Origin: Siphonodentalium dalli
Lineage: Eukaryota; Mollusca; Scaphopoda; Gadilida; Siphonodentaliidae
Direction: 5' to 3'
NCBI GenBank assembly: GCA_032622095.1
Contig: CP136062.1
Location: 156,978,875 to 157,042,874 of the forward strand
DNA length: 64,000 nt
The stretch's first letter is position 1. Each line of letters starts with the position of its first letter. Of this stretch, positions 49,069-59,499 are shown one piece after another. The notes beneath the pieces were generated by a model. It was not told where the DNA came from. It ran no database searches and worked only from the letters and a program-made list of their open reading frames with translations. A program made the position numbers and the translations under genes.

Positions 49069-50129
49069 TATATATATATATATATATAATCCTTTATTTC
49101 CTCCATGTAACGGAGAGCTTAGACTACATTTATGCAAATAATGATACAAATGAACAATAACACAATAAAGAATACATCATGTAAACATGTACAGTAAGTC
49201 AATCACAGGAGGACATTCATGATGAATATGTATACGGTTTTCATTTGATCAATTATGTAATGAAGTAATGAGAGAATTCAGACACACGTGTATAGACGAC
49301 ATATCTGTTTAGCCCAAAAATATGGGTTTCGAAATGTTGGGATAAGATGCAATAAGATGCTTTATACAAGGGTGACATAACTATATCGATAATACGCACC
49401 ATAGTAGTGAGTTGGCATGTAAGATGAATTGTATAAGACTGACAATATGGTTATGATAATGTGGGTCCGGTCAGCTTTGCATATTGCTAGTGATGCTATA
49501 TAATATATTGTGGTTGGGATACTCGGACGGGGTGAATACGTTATTTGCTATACTACAATGATGGAATAACAGGTATGACATCAACAGATGCCCGAAGCAG
49601 CTCGTGATAATTGTTCCACATGCGGAGTGTACTCCTTGTTATGAATATAATAAATTTGTTAATATCTGTTATTTTCCCCGAACATGTGGGGGGATGCATG
49701 ACAGAAATATCATCATCTGTTCGTAGGTGGTGAGCTTGTCTATTTCTATGAAGCAAGGAATGTCAAACTGTTCAAGAAGAGTGAACCACATGTCATTCCT
49801 TGCCGCAGATGTTTCCGGACACACAATGACGCTGTGTTCAACTTTGTTACTATATTGTTTATTACAAAGCATACACTTTCCGTTTCGGGAATCACGGATT
49901 TTGCTAAGAGCTTCGCTATTTCAAGGAATTGAACTTCGTATTGTGGATAAGCTCTACATGTGAACCATAACGGCGAAACAGCCAGTGGGCAATAGCTCTC
50001 TGAAAAGTGTTTAAGTGAACTTTCTCTATGAAGACGCGCGTTCCATGCCGCTTCCTGGAAGTGTGATACTCCCTGATAGACTAGCTGCTTACATGCTTCC
50101 TTCGATGGAAAATTCTCGTTTTGCTTTAT
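49069..50129 (-). mobile_element. 5'-truncated LINE insertion with (TA)n tail
   Basis: Read on the minus strand from 50129, the frame gives SKEACKQLVYQGVSHFQEAAW and then SPLWFTCRAYPQYEVQFL, followed in another frame by CMLCNKQYSNKVEHSVIVCP and RNDMWFTLLEQF. The pattern W-x-x-C, then C-x2-C...H-x4-C is the C-terminal end of an invertebrate LINE ORF2. The 3' UTR runs down to GGAAATAAAGGATTATATAT, where a (TA)n tail meets the left flanking repeat. The element is flanked by 85-bp direct repeats, shows only one frame break in about 600 bp of coding sequence and so looks fairly young. RT and endonuclease are absent because of 5' truncation. Confidence 0.85.
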
Positions 50130-50214
50130 TAACGCTTTATTATGACACATGCTTTTATAAATCCACTTTTGTTTTACTTGTCAGTCAACCCTGACAACCC
50201 TGACCTTTATTTTA
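50130..50214 (+). repeat. 85-bp target-site duplication, right copy
   Basis: Right flanking copy of the sequence at 48984-49068, starting directly where LINE coding similarity begins. Confidence 0.85.
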
Positions 50215-50219
50215 AATGG

Positions 50220-51600
50220 TATTTGAGCTCGAATACGTTCCAGATATTACCAAGAACGGTCTGTAACGCAGTTAAAAGTTTTTCTTGTTTTGTTAATGTA
50301 CGTCAAAACTTGACGCCCTGATAATTGCATTAATTGAATGACATATTGAAACTAAATTATAACCGATAAACATGGATATTCAATTATGTGGTCTAAAATG
50401 AAACAAAAAATAAAACTCAACCTGTTGGATATTTCACATTGGGAACACCCTTTTGTGGACCCTTAAAATTCCTTTGGGGTGATTTTGGACAATAGCTAAC
50501 CGCTAATATATTCTATTTCACTATAAATGAAATGTGTCCAGACTTGTAATTATATCTAAAGAAGGTACATTGTTATTTCTCATAAAGCCAACATATCGAT
50601 GTTGTGATATTTGTTTTTATTACACCTTGAGATGGTGTCCGAAATAACCCCGACAACTTCACACTGTGAACATATGTCTTCGTTGGAATGTAGACTAAAG
50701 GTCTTATTGCTAAGAATCCGGCGTGTATTTAATCCGATTAGTAGATTTGTTTCCTCATTTAGAGGTGTTCTGGTGTGGTCAATGAGAAACTGTCAGTGAT
50801 TAGCCGCAGTTGTTGTAATGATTTGAAGGATTAGTTGTTTTAACGGAATTCTGAGGTGGTGCTTTCATGAAACATTGAAGGCATTATGATTAATCGGTGG
50901 TGAATGAAACATTAGCGGAAATTATTTCATAATGACTCTCGAGATTGTTTGTAAATCATTCAGTGTTCAGCCGCCGTATATTGGCTTCTGTCAGTCAGTT
51001 GCAGACCTCTATTTCGACAGAAGTGAGAACAAATAACAAAGAAAAGATACATGCCAGCCGAAAACAATTCTAATGTCGTAAAAGAGAACCGAGAAAATAA
51101 CAGTTTTGTGTATTTGCCGCGAGCTGGCACCACGCAGCATAATAACATGTCAATCGCCAAGGCGTGTGTCATTTTGTTGGTAATGGGTGTTTGAAAATAA
51201 CCAGTAATATAGTGGTGTGTCAATGTAATGGCCGTTCCATGTTTGGCGATGAAGCTTTCAACCGATCGGAGTGTATGTGCCCTTTGTGAACACTTCATAC
51301 GTGAGTACATATTTCATAATTATCATAACTTTAGTTTGGCACGTCCGATTTAAAAAAAATGTTTACATGCTCATCAAGCACATACTACACACATTTACAT
51401 AAAAATTACTTATAATCAATTATATATACATAGCCATTCCCTATACATATATATTCTGACTATGGTTTATTTGTTATATATGCCTTCCACACTTATGGTA
51501 TAAACTGTCACCAGCAGGCTGTTAAACGTTAGTATTGAGGTATATGGGAAATAATTACTTCACTGCAACCTCATTGGATAAAAATAGGTTATAAACACCT
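50220..51600. other. No gene seen
   Basis: AT-rich DNA. The 116-codon minus-strand frame at 50960-51310 resembles no family I know and lacks splice or promoter context. Confidence 0.4.
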
Positions 51601-51616
51601 AATTGTTTTCCATAGG

Positions 51617-51978
51617 CGACAGTGTTAACTAGAAGTCCCACCGGCCATGGGTTAAGCCTATTTGAACTTCAAGTGGTAAATTTTCCCTTAGAACGTCATC
51701 CGCTGCACCAGTCTGTGGCAACAAATGCGCCCTTTTCGGTATTTTTTTCAAACGATAATCTTGCATTTCCACAACTACCCAATTTACTGCACAAAAATCA
51801 GCAGCATAAAAATACCCAGACCCCTTCCATAACTTCGGTACCCCACCAGACTCTTTCTGGAAATCTAAACAAACACGATCGCCATATTTACGTAGGCTAT
51901 GATGTTCTTTTCCCTCTTAGGGATATTTCCCTCAATGATAATCAACCAATCAGCAGCCATAATTTGTTTTTATACTGA
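51617..51978 (+). other. Possible orphan terminal exon
   Basis: A pyrimidine-rich acceptor-like sequence (TTGTTTTCCATAG, ending 51616) is followed by one open frame to TGA near 51976-51978, about 120 codons. The translation (for example FELQVVNFPLERHPLHQS, NNLHKNQQHKN-like polar run) matches nothing I recognise. There is no ATG near the start, so if real it is an internal or terminal exon of a gene whose other parts I cannot see. Chance is equally likely. Confidence 0.22.
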
Positions 51979-51999
51979 CTCGAGTTTCCCTACACAAAT

Positions 52000-52500
52000 T
52001 CAAGAAGCGTAACTCTATGTAATTAGTTGCTTGTAACCAATAACCAGCAGCCGACCACGTGTTCGATTACACCCCCTTAATAAGGTGATTTAATTGTATG
52101 TTTATCATCGGTGCAGTCGCTACAGTCACATATATATTTAGACTCGCGTTGGCGAGTGTGGTGGGTTTATTGTTGTTCATCGTGATACATCCGGCTTTAT
52201 CCACACGCGTCATGTATAAGTGCGAACTCGAGATCACAACAGACTAGTAATACATCAGACGACGCCTGGTGTTCGGATCGAGGCTACAAACAGGTATAAT
52301 ATACACTGATCACACATATATACATGTATATCATATCAGATCGCGGCCTACATAAAGGTACTGTTTACACTTATCGTAATATTATATATATATTCGGCTC
52401 TTGGGGGGGGGGTTAGCCTTCCACGAAACGCGCTATATATCATACCATATCGCGGCCTATATATAAAGGTACAGTATATGTGCGCTTATATATAATATAT
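52000..52500. other. Promoter-like stretch, no coding sequence seen
   Basis: It contains CCAAT (52039-52043), CACGTG (52057-52062), a TATATATTTA element (near 52131-52140), and downstream at 52310-52320 an AAACAGGTATAA that fits a splice donor. Together these could be a promoter and non-coding first exon. No downstream coding exon was found. Confidence 0.2.
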
Positions 52501-52511
52501 ATATGACGTGC

Positions 52512-52651
52512 ATATATAGCCGCACAGTTTTGGGACGAGGAAGTGATTATCGCACGAGAGCGTTTAGCGGAAGGTAACCCCAATGTATTCTTCCGCGAAA
52601 CCCTCTAGTGCGATAATCACCTCCCCATCCCAAAACTGTACGGCTATATAT
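52512..52651. repeat. 62-bp imperfect inverted repeat (foldback)
   Basis: The left arm 52512-52573 and right arm 52590-52651 pair at most positions around a 16-nt loop. The shared core is ACAGTTTTGGGA and GTGATTATCGCAC. Arm differences are mostly single substitutions, so it is a somewhat aged MITE or palindrome. Confidence 0.75.
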
Positions 52652-52659
52652 ATCTATTA

Positions 52660-53970
52660 CATACCCCAATCACAAATGGAATTGTTAATTATAAGAAGTT
52701 GTTTTTTTGGCACAAAAATAAGGTCGAGAGACCAGACCTAATTAATTAACTCGACAAGTTTTGTAAATTCCGCTATAAACTGGGGACGAGTTGTGGAATC
52801 TATTTATTACATGATCCAAAAACTAACATCGGCTTCTATAAGGCATGCGATGACGTTTCACGTAACTATACTTCGTACTCAACAGACTTTCAAATCATGG
52901 ATATCTGGTTGCCTTATTCTGCGACTCGGAGAGTATAGAAACCAACAACAACAGTTGAGTACAGTATCCCTTTAAGTAGGAAAACATTGACAAAAATTAT
53001 TGCATGTGACGCTCCACGGTGTGGGAGTATGACGTCATATTTATTTATTTCTCGGCTTATTTATTACGCGATTGTTATGGGACTTGGATCATAATAGGGG
53101 TGGCTTTCCGATAGTGTTTTGTTGTATTCATGAGGATAGCAATCATTTAACGGGGTTACCAGGATAAGTTAGGACATGCTAATTTTATTTACATGTAAAA
53201 ATCCATGGCAGATAACACTGTCGTGTCAAAAATAAAGCTAATAAAACACGAGCCGACATGTAAACTCTATTCGGGGGTGTGTTCACGATATGGTTTTAAT
53301 TTTACATTTATATGCCCCGAGTGTCCCGTATATTCATAATCATTTCTCGTTCATGTATTCGTGACAATGCCAAATGAATACAGTGTTTTCGGCTGTAAAA
53401 TTGGGTAAAATTCTACATGCATATCCAAACGATGTTCGTTTACGTGACATTTGGCGGGATTTATGTGGGGAAATCCGTTGAGCAAAACCAGATACTATTA
53501 AAGTGGTCGCTAACGAAATGGTCCAGAATTTACTCCGTCTATTTCGAAAAAAAAGTGTTTTTTGAGCACAGCGTGAATACCCACATTAAATAAACCGACC
53601 ACGACCGAGAATGCCATCCCAAGAAAAACGTCAACTCCCGTAAACAATATAAATTTGCAGGGGCGTCCAAGCGTGAGTATCACCATGACTCAATAAAGAG
53701 CGTTCCCGGTGGAGCGTTTTCCTAATATGGTGCGAATAAAGAGCGTTTAATAAACCTGAAATAGGTATGACTTTGACGGGTATATAAAGCATGTATATCG
53801 AAAGTTCGTGTACATGTACAACTATTCGTGTACAACTATTCTAAAACGCGTCCCCACTTTCCTTCGTCATGACTCGATAAAGAGCGTTCTCTGTTATAGT
53901 CCAGGCGCTTGATGCAGAAATACACAAGAATTGTGCAAAATGTGATAACAGCATGAAACTTGCCACATGT
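52660..53970. other. No gene seen
   Basis: AT-rich DNA with a repeated CATGACTCRATAAAGAGCGTT motif near 53685 and 53868. Otherwise nothing was recognised. Confidence 0.4.
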
Positions 53971-54165
53971 GTTCCTTATACACAGCAGTTTTAACAAATT
54001 AAACTATGTCATGTAGCATTTGTATGGTGAAAACAAGTATACTAGTTGTTGTTAGTGTAGACCTGACAGAAAAAATACAACATTTCATACTTATATGGGT
54101 TGTAATGGTTGCTAGGGATATACCCAACATCGAAAAATATAAAAATAATTCATAGTATGGCAGTT

Positions 54166-54169
54166 TTAA
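54166..54169. repeat. TTAA target-site duplication, left
   Basis: TTAA flanking the left end of the piggyBac-like MITE. Confidence 0.75.
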
Positions 54170-54410
54170 CCCTTTACCTAACAGAACGGCCATGTGCCAA
54201 TGCATTCTCTTATATATGCGAGTCGACATATGGTCGACTCGCATACATGTATATAAGAGAATGCATTGGCACAGTGCATAACTGTAACCATCACAATGTG
54301 GTCAATGAACCGGTTCCAATGATGTCCATATTTGTATGGTGTTATTGAGATAGACCGAAGATATTTGAGGCTGTTGAACCTTTATTTGGGCGTTGTTGTT
54401 GGGTAAAGGG
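54170..54410. mobile_element. piggyBac-like MITE
   Basis: The ends are CCCTTTACCTAAC (54170-54182) and the inverse of CCCTTTACCCAAC (54398-54410), flanked on both sides by TTAA (54166-54169 and 54411-54414). TTAA duplication with CCC-starting ends is the hallmark of piggyBac transposons. Element length is 241 bp with no transposase. The surrounding satellite sequence reads through cleanly (CAGTTTTAACAAATTAAAC) when the element and one TTAA are discounted, which identifies the pre-insertion site. Confidence 0.8.
54194..54272. repeat. Palindrome copy 1 (inside piggyBac-like MITE)
   Basis: GTGCCAATGCATTCTCTTATA at its left reads back inverted at the right end, with GTCGAC-centred symmetry (54221-54240). 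It recurs at 54547 and 54832. Confidence 0.85.
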
Positions 54411-54414
54411 TTAA
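54411..54414. repeat. TTAA target-site duplication, right
   Basis: TTAA flanking the right end of the piggyBac-like MITE. Confidence 0.75.
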
Positions 54415-54546
54415 CAAATTAAACTACATCACGTAGGATCTTATAATAGTTGTTGCTGGTAATTATTATCTATAAATGGATCAAATGTGCATCTAACCAT
54501 GCTATTAAGAGTGAATTATATGTCTTTAATCATAAGTTTACCCTGT

Positions 54547-54615
54547 GCCAATGCATTCTCTTATATATGCGAGTCGACCATAGGTCGCCTCGCATATATA
54601 AGAGAATGCATTGGC
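54547..54615. repeat. Palindrome copy 2
   Basis: 69-bp near-perfect palindrome starting GCCAATGCATTCTCTTATA and ending in its inverse. Confidence 0.85.
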
Positions 54616-54831
54616 CTAACAATGTTTTACAATTTTAATAATTTTTTCTTGTATTCTTTAATAATTTTATAATTTCACCCATACAGAGCCCCAGACTAAC
54701 ATGAGCAGCCGACACTCTTCTATATGCTTCTATATATGTGTGGGGCTCCCTGCATGGTAATGGATGTATTTTTTTATGTCCTAAAAATGGTAAGAAACAT
54801 TTATTTAAAAAACATGATAAAAAATTGTTAG

Positions 54832-54900
54832 GCCAATGCATTCTCTTATATATACGAGTCGACCTATGGTCGACTCGCATATATAAGAGAATGCATTGGC
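54832..54900. repeat. Palindrome copy 3
   Basis: 69-bp near-perfect palindrome, same sequence as copy 2 apart from a few changes. It forms the inner end of the right arm of the long-armed element. Confidence 0.85.
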
Positions 54901-56061
54901 ACAGGGTAAACTTATGATTAAAGACATATCATGCACTCTTAATAGCATGGTTAGATGCACATTTGATCCATTTATAGATAATAATTACCTGACTGAAAAA
55001 TTGCCATATTTCTTAATTATATGGGTGTTAAAGTTTGCTAGGGACATTACCCGACATCGAAGTAATGCACATATGGCTGATATAATGGCAGTTTTAACAA
55101 CTAAACTACACCATGTAGCATTTTTATGGTGAAAACCATTATAATAGTTGTTGGTTGTGTGGGAAAGACTGGAAAATTACCATAGTTCTTACTGACAGGG
55201 GTGGTATCGGTTGCTAGGGAAATACCCGAATTTTTTAAAATGTACATATGACTGACATTAGTGCAATTTTAATGAACTAAACTGCACCGTGTAGCATTTT
55301 GTTGATGAAAACAATTATAATAGTTGCTGTTAATGTGGGAATGATTGGGCATTTAACATATTTCATTCTTACAGGAGTGGTAATTAAGGGTTGCTAGGGA
55401 CATACCCAGAATCGAAAAATTCACATATGGCTAATATTATGGAGGCTTTAACAAACGAGAATAATAATGTAGCATGTGTTTGGTGAAAACCATTATAATA
55501 GTTGTTGTTAGTGTGAACCTGACTGGACAATTGCCATATTTCTTACTTACAGGGGTGTAATTGTTGCCAGGGCCATTACTCCAAACTCGAATTGCACATG
55601 TTAGCTGATATTATGACAGTTTTAACCAACTAAACTATATCATGTAGAATGTTATGGTGAATTATAATAGTTGTTGTAACTGTGAGTCTAAACAATATAT
55701 GGCACAAATTTAGTTTTCACATTGGTACAACGATTGATAGGCAACTACCCGAAATCTGAGAAATTCACATATGGCTGATATTATGACAATTTCAACCGAT
55801 TAAACTGTCTCTCATAGCATTTATATTGTGAAAGAATGATTTGTAATCCATAATAATTGTGGTTAGTGTAAGCCTGATCAGAATTCATAGCACAATTTAG
55901 TTCTTAAGACTTATGTTCGTAGTAACGGTTGCATGTTAAGGAAGCACCCATCATTGAAAAAGTACCAAATGTATGTAGTACAAATAGCCAAGAGACTATA
56001 TGCATGCAGCTAATTCAGGTGCCGATAGGTATGATACAGGCTCATGTCCCTAAATAGATGC

Positions 56062-56250
56062 CAATTTTCCAGTCGTTCCCACTCAAACAACAACTATTAT
56101 AATAGTTTTCACCATAACAATGTTACATGGTGTAGTTTAGATTGTTAAAACTGCCATAATACCAGCCATGTGTGCATTACTTCAATTTCGGGTAATGTCC
56201 CTAGCAACCGTTACAATCCCTGTAAGTAATAAATATTGTAATTTTTCAAT
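56062..56250 (-). repeat. Inverted satellite unit
   Basis: One unit of the satellite family in opposite orientation (CTATTATAATAGTTTTCACC, CATGGTGTAGTTTA, GGTAATGTCCCTAGCAACCG), about 100 bp beyond the last plus-strand unit. Confidence 0.75.
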
Positions 56251-56624
56251 CAATTTGATTAAACACCCCTAAATTACTATTTCTTTGTGTTGGGGGGTAA
56301 AACATATTTGATTCGAGTCGAGGAACCTACCCATCAACGTTCAGAGTGATCAGATACTGAGTTTTGAAGTTTGTTATTTCGACTGTTTGTGGCCCAGAAA
56401 CACGCCGTCATAAGCATGGTCTCGGTCAAAATTGCGGATGAAGATGGATAACTCTAAAAACAAGTGATAATACGGCCAATACGAATACTCGAGTGATAAT
56501 ACTGCGATATTTCGTTGAACAAAATATGTTGATAAATAACACGTTTTGGGAAATTTGATACCATAGTTGACAGTGGTTAGCATTATTTTGTTACAATTAA
56601 TCGTTTCTGATTTTTGAATAAATG

Positions 56625-56657
56625 TTGTTGTTTTTGTTGTTGTTGTTGTTGTTGTAT
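56625..56657. repeat. (GTT)n microsatellite
   Basis: Trinucleotide run GTTGTTGTT with one interruption. The minus-strand ORF across it shows a poly-Thr stretch only because of the repeat. Confidence 0.85.
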
Positions 56658-56759
56658 CTTGATTATATGGGGACCCTCTGGTCGGATTGAGTACCTTTAA
56701 AGTAACTGCAATAGTGCCGATCACAAACCAAGAGTCGTTATTTCGCAATAATATGGATT

Positions 56760-57290
56760 CAGAATTCGAATCCGATTACGGGGGCGGGGCTAATTCCCGA
56801 TTCTAGGTCAGATTTTGAAATCCACGTGGTCTCCGGATTCCGATACTATGTTTAATGTTCTCCCAGCGTCAAACATGGCTCATGTATTTGGCACAAGTAT
56901 CATTTGTATCTTATATTTATAAAGTTCATGTTTGTTGTGAAAGTCATGCTTTTCTTCTATGCATATATCCATGGCACATAATTACCTGCCAATCCGACTT
57001 AATTGCATCATTTTTTCAAGTTAAAGTGTGTTTATTGATGATGGCAAGCATTTCTAACAGCTCTAGATCTCCTTAATCAAATTTCGAATATGTTGTGGAG
57101 AACGCACGAAACTTGTCAGTTGTACAGGGACGTGGCGACAGGGGTTGTTGGTGTGTGTCGACCCCCCCCCCCCCCCAGCACTTTAGTATAATTTTCTTAG
57201 ATGTACAGTCATTCATACGTGAGGGAAATCAGGATTCTTTTGACTAACTATTCCAAATAATGATACGTACACGCCAGCAAACGGAACAAA
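56760..57290. other. No gene seen; poly-C near 57161-57175
   Basis: AT-rich DNA with one homopolymer C run. No supported coding sequence. Confidence 0.4.
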
Positions 57291-57329
57291 CAAACCCGAT
57301 CTTAAACAGATACATATACAAACTTATGA

Positions 57330-57480
57330 CTACATCGGGGGAGGGGGTGACCGGTGATCTGTATATATGTTCAACTTGTTTTGGTAGTCCTGTTGCTTTG
57401 CCATTACTAATTATTTATTTTTCAGTGTAATAACATATAGGAGATGGGGTACCCTTAAGTGAGTCAGCACTTGTCCTCCG
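57330..57480 (-). repeat. Dispersed repeat, inverted partner at 15239-15390
   Basis: Minus-strand copy of the family described at 15239-15390. It ends with the GTGAGTCAGCACTTGTCCTC segment. Confidence 0.65.
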
Positions 57481-57499
57481 ATCCCCGTGTCTCTATAAA

Positions 57500-58620
57500 C
57501 AAATGTATGTGTTATATAGCATGTGTTATCTAAATTTGACAAATAAATATGTTTAAATTAAACTTTGGTACATTTCCGGAAATTTCATGCCTGACACAAC
57601 ATTAGTTGGACATAAATTTGACACCATATATAGGTTGGAATGTTCTCATTGTTTGATTTTTCAACCAGTAAAAGTTGGTAATTTTCCAATCTTAACATTA
57701 ATCGGCGACAGCGTGGTTCAGCATAAAACATCATCTACGGGCATTGTCATTGGTCAGCATGGTGTATAACGTTAAATATGATTGGCTATTCAATTGAGAT
57801 ATGTTAATCAAATGGAAAAACCCATTATCTATATTTAGCCTACGTATAGCTTTGATGGTGACAGTTTAAGATTGTAATATTTTAGGATAAATATCGCAAC
57901 AATTATCGTACCTTAACGTTTTAATAACGTATTAATAGCGCCCGCTCTCCCGCGGCGAAGCCGCGGAAGCGAAGCGACCAGGGTATACGTATGCGAATAT
58001 GAGATATATACTAATCGACTTTTTCGGCCCAATCTAAACATAAATTGAAATCACCTAAAATAGGATAATTTATTTATAACTGAAGGGTCAGCCAGGGTCA
58101 GCGGAGTCCAAAATGATATTGTTGGCAACGGCCGCCATTTTGTATTGATTAATGCCACCTCGAAATGTGTAATTGGGCAAAATGCTCCAAGGCAAAAATA
58201 AAAAACTTTGATCTAGCAACTGTTAGCTACACTTCATCATGTTTAGGAACATCATGCTCCTAAAGCCAAATATATTTTCAAAAAGTGAATGTAAATTGAA
58301 CATAAGCTCTGGTTAACAAAAAAAGTTAAATTGCATGAAAAAGTTTTGTTTACATATTTCATAAAATTATTTAAAATATTTACCCCGAAAGAGGAATCTA
58401 GCGACCTTGCTGGCCGTTTACATATTATCTTCAATTTTCTAACGGTATTTCCGCCTAAAACATTGATGAAATATTCTCGAAGTTCAAGGCCGACAAACGG
58501 AAAATTTAAGTTCCGATTGAAAGACCGCAGAGTCATTTTAAGATTGCTTCTTGGGAAACCAGTAAAGGCGTCATGACATCAAGACGTACACCATGATGTC
58601 ACTACCTACACCTACATTAT
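57500..58620. other. No gene seen; GC-rich hairpin at 57950-57966
   Basis: AT-rich DNA with an isolated CCGCGGC-GAA-GCCGCGG hairpin (7-bp perfect stem, 3-nt loop) at 57950-57966 in a GC-rich patch. The 81-codon ORF at 58331-58576 is unrecognised and has a minus-strand rival of 94 codons over the same DNA. Confidence 0.45.
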
Positions 58621-58656
58621 AATTAGGGTGGATACACACATGCATGTAATTTCTGT

Positions 58657-58680
58657 ATGTAAAATACATGTATTTTACAT
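58657..58680. repeat. 24-bp perfect palindrome
   Basis: ATGTAAAATACA followed by its exact inverse TGTATTTTACAT. Confidence 0.9.
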
Positions 58681-58891
58681 GGCCACACCAAGAATTGACA
58701 ACATTAATCACCTGCGCGCGAGCGGTTCATTGTTAACAGGCAAGACAAGTGAGCAGTGAGCGAAGTCAAATTGTCTTCTATCAGTACATTTAAGGCCAGT
58801 CCAAAATATGTCTTCTCTCACGGATGCGGAAATTACCCAGATTGGAACATATCAAATTTATATATGTAACTCAATATTATAACTTTTTTAT

Positions 58892-59219
58892 TTATTTTAA
58901 TATCGGTAGTCGATTGATTTTTGCAATGGGCACAGGACACAGGAAAACGCGTCATTTTGAATGTAGTATCCAAAAAAAATCCCGGGGGAGGACCCCCGTA
59001 CCCCCAACCACGAGTGGAGGTCCCCTCTCGTGCTCTGCCCCGCTCGTCGCTTCACGGCTCGGATGATGCTACGCATCATATATGCCTATATTAATGGCGC
59101 CCCCCTTTTCAAATTTCCTGGACCCGCCCCTGTGTTATGGTTAGGGTTAGATATTGGTGTTATGGCGACATAACATTGAGATGATGGGAAAATTATCTAG
59201 ACATAGGCCCTATATTTTT
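58892..59219 (+). repeat. Dispersed repeat, copy 1
   Basis: About 330 bp shared with 60044-60384: TTATTTTAATATCGGTAGTC start, GCAATGGGCACAGGACACAG, GAAAACGCGTCATTTTGAATG, poly-A, TCGTGCTCTGCCCCGCTCGT, GTTAGGGTTAG, ending CATAGGCCCTATATTTT. ORFs on both strands in both copies show repeat-derived peptides and no support for function. Confidence 0.85.
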
Positions 59220-59267
59220 GTTTATGTTATTCCTCTCTTTTTTTTGGCTTCTTTTTTCTACGTTCTT

Positions 59268-59330
59268 CTGTTGTTGTTGTTGTTAGTGTGTCTCTATTCC
59301 CTGTAAGCTGTTGTTGTTGTTGTTGTCGAT
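59268..59330. repeat. (GTT)n microsatellite, two runs
   Basis: Two GTTGTTGTT runs separated by about 25 bp. Confidence 0.8.
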
Positions 59331-59445
59331 GACTTTCTGCCCTGCATTCTACTGTCATCTGTTTTGTCTCAGCCACTGACGCCAGAGCAGTCGTTTCGAG
59401 GCGACATTTTCGGATATTCGAATAGAGTGCTGACGACAATGCATG

Positions 59446-59451
59446 CATATA

Positions 59452-59492
<41 letters not shown>
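59446..59492. repeat. (AT)n microsatellite
   Basis: Alternating AT over about 45 bp, with GC interruptions at its left edge. The Ile-Tyr ORF across it is an artefact. Confidence 0.9.
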
Positions 59493-59494
<2 letters not shown>

Positions 59495-59499
59495 CTTGT

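Larger units (their letters stand above)
54461..54986. mobile_element. Long-armed inverted-repeat element
   Basis: Left arm 54461-54615 and right arm 54832-54986 are near-perfect inverted copies, about 155 bp each, around a 216-bp centre. The ends read AATTATTATC / GATAATAATT, and GGT/ACC just outside extend the symmetry. It interrupts a satellite unit between TTGTTGCTGGT and ACCTGACTG. The inner end of each arm is itself a 69-bp palindrome. No transposase ORF and no clear target duplication were found. Confidence 0.75.
53985..55960 (+). repeat. Satellite array, units about 170-180 bp
   Basis: Units carry CAGTTTTAACAAATTAAAC, CATGTAGCAT, GGTGAAAACCATTATAATAG, TTGTTGTTAGTGTG, GACTGGACAATT, TTGCTAGGGAMATACCC and an ACATATGGCTGATAT-type end. 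Unit starts near 53986, 54161, 55089, 55264, 55444, 55617 and 55787 give periods of 170-180 bp once two inserted elements are discounted. Units differ clearly from each other. There are no coding frames. Confidence 0.85.

Noticed and set aside
54194..54900. CRISPR-like array because of three repeated 70-bp palindromes
   Set aside because: The repeats are too long, spacing is irregular, no cas genes are present and the context is clearly eukaryotic. They belong to MITE-like elements.
56374..56748. 124-codon minus-strand ORF with a poly-Thr stretch
   Set aside because: It runs through a (GTT)n microsatellite and lacks any recognisable domain or splice context.
58252..58576. Opposed ORFs of 94 and 81 codons
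   Set aside because: They overlap on opposite strands. Neither shows a recognisable family, and I could not choose one over chance.
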